Positions 39,172-43,268 of a stretch of DNA of 43,268 nt are shown here, one piece after another. Source of the stretch: Oscillospiraceae bacterium (GTDB lineage: Bacteria; Bacillota; Clostridia; Oscillospirales; Oscillospiraceae); assembly GCA_015068135.1 (NCBI GenBank), contig SVLB01000023.1, positions 1 through 43,268 of the forward strand. The letters are read 5' to 3'. The position numbers and the translations under genes are program-made. The notes below the pieces were generated by a model. The model did not search any database, was not told the DNA's origin, and saw only the letters and a list, made by a program, of their open reading frames with translations. How positions within the stretch are numbered: position 1 is the stretch's first letter; every line of letters starts with the position of its first letter.

Positions 39172-41208
39172 ATGAAAAAAACGGTGTTGCCGGTGTTGCT
39201 TCTGTGCGTCTGCATCCTTTGCAGCTGCTTTGCGGTAGCTGTCAGTGCAGAATCGGAATGCACAATACGCGGCGAAAATGTAGTTTCTGAGCCGAATGCG
39301 GAAGTGACAATGGATATTGTCATTGAAAACAATCCCGGCATCGGTGGTGCAGAACTGATCGTATCTTACGATGAAAAACTGACCCTGATCAAAGCAGAAC
39401 CCGGTGCAGCCTTCTCTGCACTGACTTTTGCAACGCCTTCCTATTACCGCAGTCCTATGATTTTTGCCTGGGATTCTCTGAATGTGGCAAATAAGGACAT
39501 TCAGGACGGCACGATCCTGACCCTGACCTTCCATGTGGCGGAAGATGCGGCAGGTGACCTTCCGGTCAACATCTCCTATGAATCCGGAGACATCTACGAC
39601 CGGGATCTGAATCCCGTGGAAGTGCATGTGGAAAGCGGCTGCACAACAGCCATTTCCTATATGCCCGGTGATGCGGACGACAACAAGCGACTCAACACCA
39701 TGGATATCACCAAGATCCGCCGCTACATTGTGGACGGCCGCAAGACCGATCCCGAAGGCTATAATGTGGTCATCAACGAAAACGCAGCAGATGTGGACGG
39801 CAGCAGCAAGATCAACACCATGGATATCACGCTGATCCGCCGCTACATTGCCGACGGCAAGATGACCGATCCCAATGGCTACAATGTTGTTCTGAGACCC
39901 GGTAAGATCGGATGCAACCACAATATGGTACACACCCCCGGCAAGGACGCTACCTGTACAGAAGACGGTAATATCGAATACTGGATGTGTACCCACTGTA
40001 ACAAGTACTTTGCAGACGCAGAGGGCAAGTACGAGATCCTTTTGAGCAATACTGTGATCAACGCAGGCCATACCTTTGCCGAGGAATGGTCCAGCGACGA
40101 AACCAGCCACTGGCGGGATGCCACCTGTGAGCATAAGGACCTGGTGGTGGATATGGAAGACCACACCTTTGTAAACCATGTATGCGCCGTCTGTGATGCA
40201 GAAGAAAAGGTGAAAGTTACCTTTGTGGATGCAGAGGGTGCAACCATCGAAGAGCAGCTGGTGGCCTATGGCGCAGATGCCGTGGCACCGGAAGCACCGG
40301 AGATCCTGGGCTATGTCTTTGACCATTGGGATGTAAGCACCCAGAATGTGACCCAGGAACTAACCGTTACTGCCCAGTATGTGAAGGGCCATGAGGTCTA
40401 CTTCGCAGATTCCGACGGCACTGTGCTCAAGGGCATGATCGTCAAAGATGGCGAAAGTGCAATTCCCTATGAGTTTACCGCTGCGGATGTGATCCCTGAG
40501 GGTTACGTGCGGGATGGCTGGGATAAGCCCTACGACAAGATCACAGAAGATACCATTATCTATGTGAACTATGTCAAGAAGTCCTATACCGTCAGCTTCT
40601 ATATGCCCGATGGTGCGTTGATCGCGACCCAGACGGTGGAGCACGGTTCCGACGCCCAGGAGCCTGCCTGCAGCGAGATCTATTTTGACTGGAACACCCT
40701 GAAGATGGGCGGCTTCTCCGGCTGGGATTCCTCTTTGAAGGATATCAAGGGCCCCAAGTCCATTTACGCACAGTACAAAAACGACTTTAATCAGCCTGTC
40801 ATTTCTATCAGCACAACCAAGAACAGCGCATCTATTAAGATGTATGCTCCGGCAAGTTGCTATTTGTACGCCATCGACTTTGGCTTCAATTGGACCGGCA
40901 ACATCAGTATTGTCAGCTGCGATAAGAACATTGCAAGTAATCTGTACAAGGGCAATGACGGCGCATCCAACATTGACTTTAGCAACAAGTACAACAATTT
41001 CCATTACACCTGGACGAATGCGGCCGGCGTAAAGCTGGAAGGCGCATATACCACCGTTCTGGACATTCAGTTCGTAACCGACGGTGACCAGGCAGTTAGC
41101 CAGGATGTCCTGAAACTGTTTGAAGACTGCTCCATCATTTTCAGCATGGAGCGGACCAGCAACATGGACGAACTGGAGACGGTGACTCCCATCATCATGA
41201 TGAAATAA
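39172..41208 (+). CDS. Secreted cohesin-dockerin protein with InlB B-type repeats
   Basis: A 678-residue exported protein with the signal peptide ending AVSA. Residues 27-157 are a cohesin-like domain (IVIENNPGIGGAELIVSYDE). Residues about 163-240 are a type I dockerin of two F-hand repeats, GDADDNKRLNTMDITKIRRYI and ADVDGSSKINTMDITLIRRYI. Ca ligands Asp, Asp, Asn/Ser, Asn and Asp are present at positions 1, 3, 5, 9 and 12, and the recognition pair Thr-Met is the same in both. Residues 247-345 contain Cys-x-x-Cys modules (CTHCNK, CAVCDA) like those of the giant protein at 10503. Residues 347-545 hold three InlB B-type repeats. The last 130 residues may be a divergent cohesin fold. GGAGG lies upstream. 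It is probably an adaptor between anchored cohesins and other partners. Confidence 0.9.
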   Translation: MKKTVLPVLLLCVCILCSCFAVAVSAESECTIRGENVVSEPNAEVTMDIVIENNPGIGGAELIVSYDEKLTLIKAEPGAAFSALTFATPSYYRSPMIFAWDSLNVANKDIQDGTILTLTFHVAEDAAGDLPVNISYESGDIYDRDLNPVEVHVESGCTTAISYMPGDADDNKRLNTMDITKIRRYIVDGRKTDPEGYNVVINENAADVDGSSKINTMDITLIRRYIADGKMTDPNGYNVVLRPGKIGCNHNMVHTPGKDATCTEDGNIEYWMCTHCNKYFADAEGKYEILLSNTVINAGHTFAEEWSSDETSHWRDATCEHKDLVVDMEDHTFVNHVCAVCDAEEKVKVTFVDAEGATIEEQLVAYGADAVAPEAPEILGYVFDHWDVSTQNVTQELTVTAQYVKGHEVYFADSDGTVLKGMIVKDGESAIPYEFTAADVIPEGYVRDGWDKPYDKITEDTIIYVNYVKKSYTVSFYMPDGALIATQTVEHGSDAQEPACSEIYFDWNTLKMGGFSGWDSSLKDIKGPKSIYAQYKNDFNQPVISISTTKNSASIKMYAPASCYLYAIDFGFNWTGNISIVSCDKNIASNLYKGNDGASNIDFSNKYNNFHYTWTNAAGVKLEGAYTTVLDIQFVTDGDQAVSQDVLKLFEDCSIIFSMERTSNMDELETVTPIIMMK

Positions 41209-41221
41209 GGAGGTGGAGAAC

Positions 41222-43268
41222 ATGAAAAAATTCACATTTCGTCGTGCGATCATTTCTGTGATCTCCTTTATTTTGGTTTTTGCAATCGTGTCCTCCTTCC
41301 TTCAGCCCGTAGCTACGGTTTATGCTACTTCGGCGGGCGGCACTACGACCGGCGGCAGCCAAAAGCCCAGTGGCAATAAAATCACACCTGCCCAGAAGCA
41401 GATCGTGCAGACCCAGCTGAACGCTATGAAAAACCAGACGGCGCAAAAGGCCCAGACAACCCAGCAGAAGAGCCTTGTGGAGCAGGAACTGGAGCTGTGG
41501 GCAAAGGAACGGAAAGAAGAACGGGATAAGAATCCCAATAAAGAGAAGTTTGAGTCCGCTGAGCAGGTGCTGAACATCGTCAACGATGCCATGCCCCTGA
41601 TGATCAATACGATCAAGGACATCGCGGACGGCGGCGACTTTGATACTGCCAGCTTTGTCTCCGGTGTGGCGGATCTGGCCTGCGGTATTTTGGCCTGTAT
41701 CGCGCCATGGGGTACTGTGGCGGCTGCCGGTCTGAAGATCGCAATGAGCATCTTCACTGCCTGTATGGGCGGCGCAGAAGCACCCTCGGAGACCCAGTTG
41801 ATGGAAGATCGCCTGAACCAGCGCCTGGACGAGATCGCAGATCAGATCTCCGAAGTGCAGGAACAGCTGTCTGAGATCTCCGATCAGATCAACGAGTCCA
41901 CCGAAAAGATCATTGCCTCCGTCAGCACCTCCGTGGAAAACGAGAGCGACAAGAATCACCTGCGTGACTTCATGCTCAGCTCCGGCCAGGGTGATTTCAG
42001 CTACAACCAGCTGAGAAACACCATCTATGGCACTGTGGAGAATAACAGCAACGGCATGACTGCCTACTATGCGCTGGTGCAGGAAGCACAGTTCAACGGC
42101 GGTAGCTCTGAGGAAATCAAGCACTACTACGACCTGCTGTACAGCAGCCTGGTGGACAACCGTACCAGCTTCCATCATTACATCACCGGCGATGGCTTCG
42201 GTAAGTCCATCGTGCAGACCTACTACGATGTGCTTAGTATGCGGCCTGACCTGACTGCAGAAATGGGCAAGAGTGCAGAGATGGCAACCGTTGAGTTTGC
42301 CTGCGATCTGTACACCACCGAAATGATGATGGATCAGCTGATCCTGGCCTGTAATAACTATCAGTACATGCAGATGCTCATCCATGAGGAAACGTCTTAC
42401 AACTACGGCACCGGCACTGTATTGGCAAGCGATATTCTGAATGCACAGAAGCAGTCCAACATTGCCCAGTCTCTGAAAGTCGGTATCGACCAGCTGCGTA
42501 TGCAGTTTGCCGAAGACCTGGTCAGCATTCTGAGTGTCACCGACAGCTTCGTGGTGATGCAAAACGGTGAATCCTACTACCATGTCACCGCAGAAGTGGA
42601 CGGCGTACCTTATGCACAGGTCCTGGAAGGCCAGACCCTGTATCTGAACAACATTTCTGCCTTGGTGTGCGAGCAGTTTGACCTGGATGCAGAAGGCTTC
42701 CATTACAGCGGCAACGGTGTGATCCACGAGGACGGCATCGTTATGGTCACTGACGTGAGCAAGAATGCAACCATCAGCCTGACCTATACCGATACAGACG
42801 GCAGCGATCACGCCATGGGCGCCATCCAGATGATTGATGCTTCCGGTTCTGCCTTCAGTGGCGGCTACGGCACTGTGGAAGCACCCTATCTGATCAGCAC
42901 CCCGGACCAGTTCCTGAACATCATGAATGAGGAAGGTATGGATCAGCACTATCGCCTGGTCAATGACCTGAACTTCGGCGACGAAGAGATCCTTTCTCTG
43001 GGCTGCGGCACCAACAGCTCCGATTCCGAGGTTTACCAGGAGTTTACCGGCACTTTGGATGGCGACGGCTTTACGATCCGTAACCTGAAGATCGCCAGCA
43101 CCATCAACAGCGGCCTCTTCGGCAAGATCGGCCAGGGGGGTGTTGTGAAGAACCTGACCCTTTCCAATATTGAAGTGAATGTTTCCACCTCTGAGCTGGG
43201 CAAGTCCTCCGCAACCTTCACCGGTGGTACGCTGGCAGGTATCAACAACGGTACCATCGACTCCTGTA
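41222..43268 (+). CDS. Large exported GLUG-repeat surface protein, N-terminal part
   Basis: The gene is open to the right edge, with 682 codons visible. Residues 1-36 are a signal peptide (MKKFTFRRAIISVISFILVFA to VYA). Residues 40-110 are Gln/Lys-rich and helical. Residues about 139-185 contain a long hydrophobic stretch, VADLACGILACIAPWGTVAAAGLKIAMSIFTAC. Residues 192-237 are a coiled coil (RLDEIADQISEVQEQLSEISDQI). Residues 240-500 are helical. From about residue 547 there is a GLUG-type adhesin region: YLISTPDQFLNIMN, YRLVNDLNF, GDGFTIRNLKI and GLFGKI. The first part is reminiscent of helical pore-forming toxins with a hydrophobic hairpin, but this is only a resemblance. GGAGG precedes the ATG, 13 bases after the previous stop. 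Confidence 0.85.
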   Translation, partial: MKKFTFRRAIISVISFILVFAIVSSFLQPVATVYATSAGGTTTGGSQKPSGNKITPAQKQIVQTQLNAMKNQTAQKAQTTQQKSLVEQELELWAKERKEERDKNPNKEKFESAEQVLNIVNDAMPLMINTIKDIADGGDFDTASFVSGVADLACGILACIAPWGTVAAAGLKIAMSIFTACMGGAEAPSETQLMEDRLNQRLDEIADQISEVQEQLSEISDQINESTEKIIASVSTSVENESDKNHLRDFMLSSGQGDFSYNQLRNTIYGTVENNSNGMTAYYALVQEAQFNGGSSEEIKHYYDLLYSSLVDNRTSFHHYITGDGFGKSIVQTYYDVLSMRPDLTAEMGKSAEMATVEFACDLYTTEMMMDQLILACNNYQYMQMLIHEETSYNYGTGTVLASDILNAQKQSNIAQSLKVGIDQLRMQFAEDLVSILSVTDSFVVMQNGESYYHVTAEVDGVPYAQVLEGQTLYLNNISALVCEQFDLDAEGFHYSGNGVIHEDGIVMVTDVSKNATISLTYTDTDGSDHAMGAIQMIDASGSAFSGGYGTVEAPYLISTPDQFLNIMNEEGMDQHYRLVNDLNFGDEEILSLGCGTNSSDSEVYQEFTGTLDGDGFTIRNLKIASTINSGLFGKIGQGGVVKNLTLSNIEVNVSTSELGKSSATFTGGTLAGINNGTIDSC

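Noticed and set aside
39172..39250. Lipoprotein assignment for the cohesin-dockerin protein because of Cys residues in the signal (LCSC)
   Set aside because: The residue before Ser is Cys, which does not fit the usual lipobox, and a good signal peptidase I site (AVSA) follows; it is treated as secreted, with some doubt.

Overview
The window looks like chromosomal DNA from a low-redundancy, strictly anaerobic Clostridia, most plausibly an Oscillospiraceae-type gut bacterium. The grounds are strong AGGAGG ribosome binding sites, an oxygen-sensitive glycyl radical enzyme with its activase, a DnaD-like/DnaC-like replication pair, an AgrC/LytTR two-component system, cohesin and dockerin modules, and moderately GC-rich codon usage. 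The genus cannot be fixed from the sequence alone.

Left flank (1-6539, all minus strand): the 5' end of gpmI, then a four-gene operon in the order glycyl radical enzyme, its activating enzyme, xanthine phosphoribosyltransferase and a PrsA-like foldase lipoprotein. The genes are chained by ATGA overlaps or very short gaps behind a clear promoter. A DUF6512-like membrane protein follows upstream.

Centre (6643-27607, plus strand): a polysaccharide assembly and export operon of 15 genes between a sigma-A-type promoter and a strong intrinsic terminator. It encodes an initiating sugar-phosphate transferase, three further glycosyltransferases, a LicD-type phosphotransferase, an acetyltransferase, a Wzx flippase, a Wzy polymerase, a fused Wzz/BY-kinase, a PHP-type phosphatase, an LCP ligase and a second, Cys-dependent membrane phosphatase. 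Embedded in it is a 2232-residue secreted protein with a phosphodiester-glycosidase (NAGPA) domain and glucan/choline-binding-like repeats, including five full 146-147-residue tandem units. Two unassigned small surface proteins and two palindromic intergenic repeats also lie inside the operon.

Housekeeping block (27772-31950): DnaD-like and DnaC/DnaI-like replication proteins, a HAD phosphatase and a YfbR-like nucleotidase on the plus strand. A TauE/SafE transporter on minus and tRNA-Leu(UAA) on plus share back-to-back promoters. The tRNA terminator is followed by an inverted, nearly identical copy of the tRNA 3' end and a run of hairpins.

Right part (32424-43268): an AgrC-like sensor and LytTR response regulator (minus) diverge from an operon of at least four surface-protein genes (plus). 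These are a 1323-residue collagen-like lipoprotein with 18 copies of a beta-rich module and a C-terminal cohesin-like domain; a cohesin-like lipoprotein; a secreted cohesin-dockerin-InlB-repeat protein; and a large GLUG-repeat protein running off the window. A pair of direct repeats 21 bp apart sits just upstream of the poor -35 of the operon promoter, the geometry expected of a LytTR-activated promoter. The operon resembles a cellulosome-like attachment system with no enzyme encoded in view, and is the best candidate here for an undescribed system.
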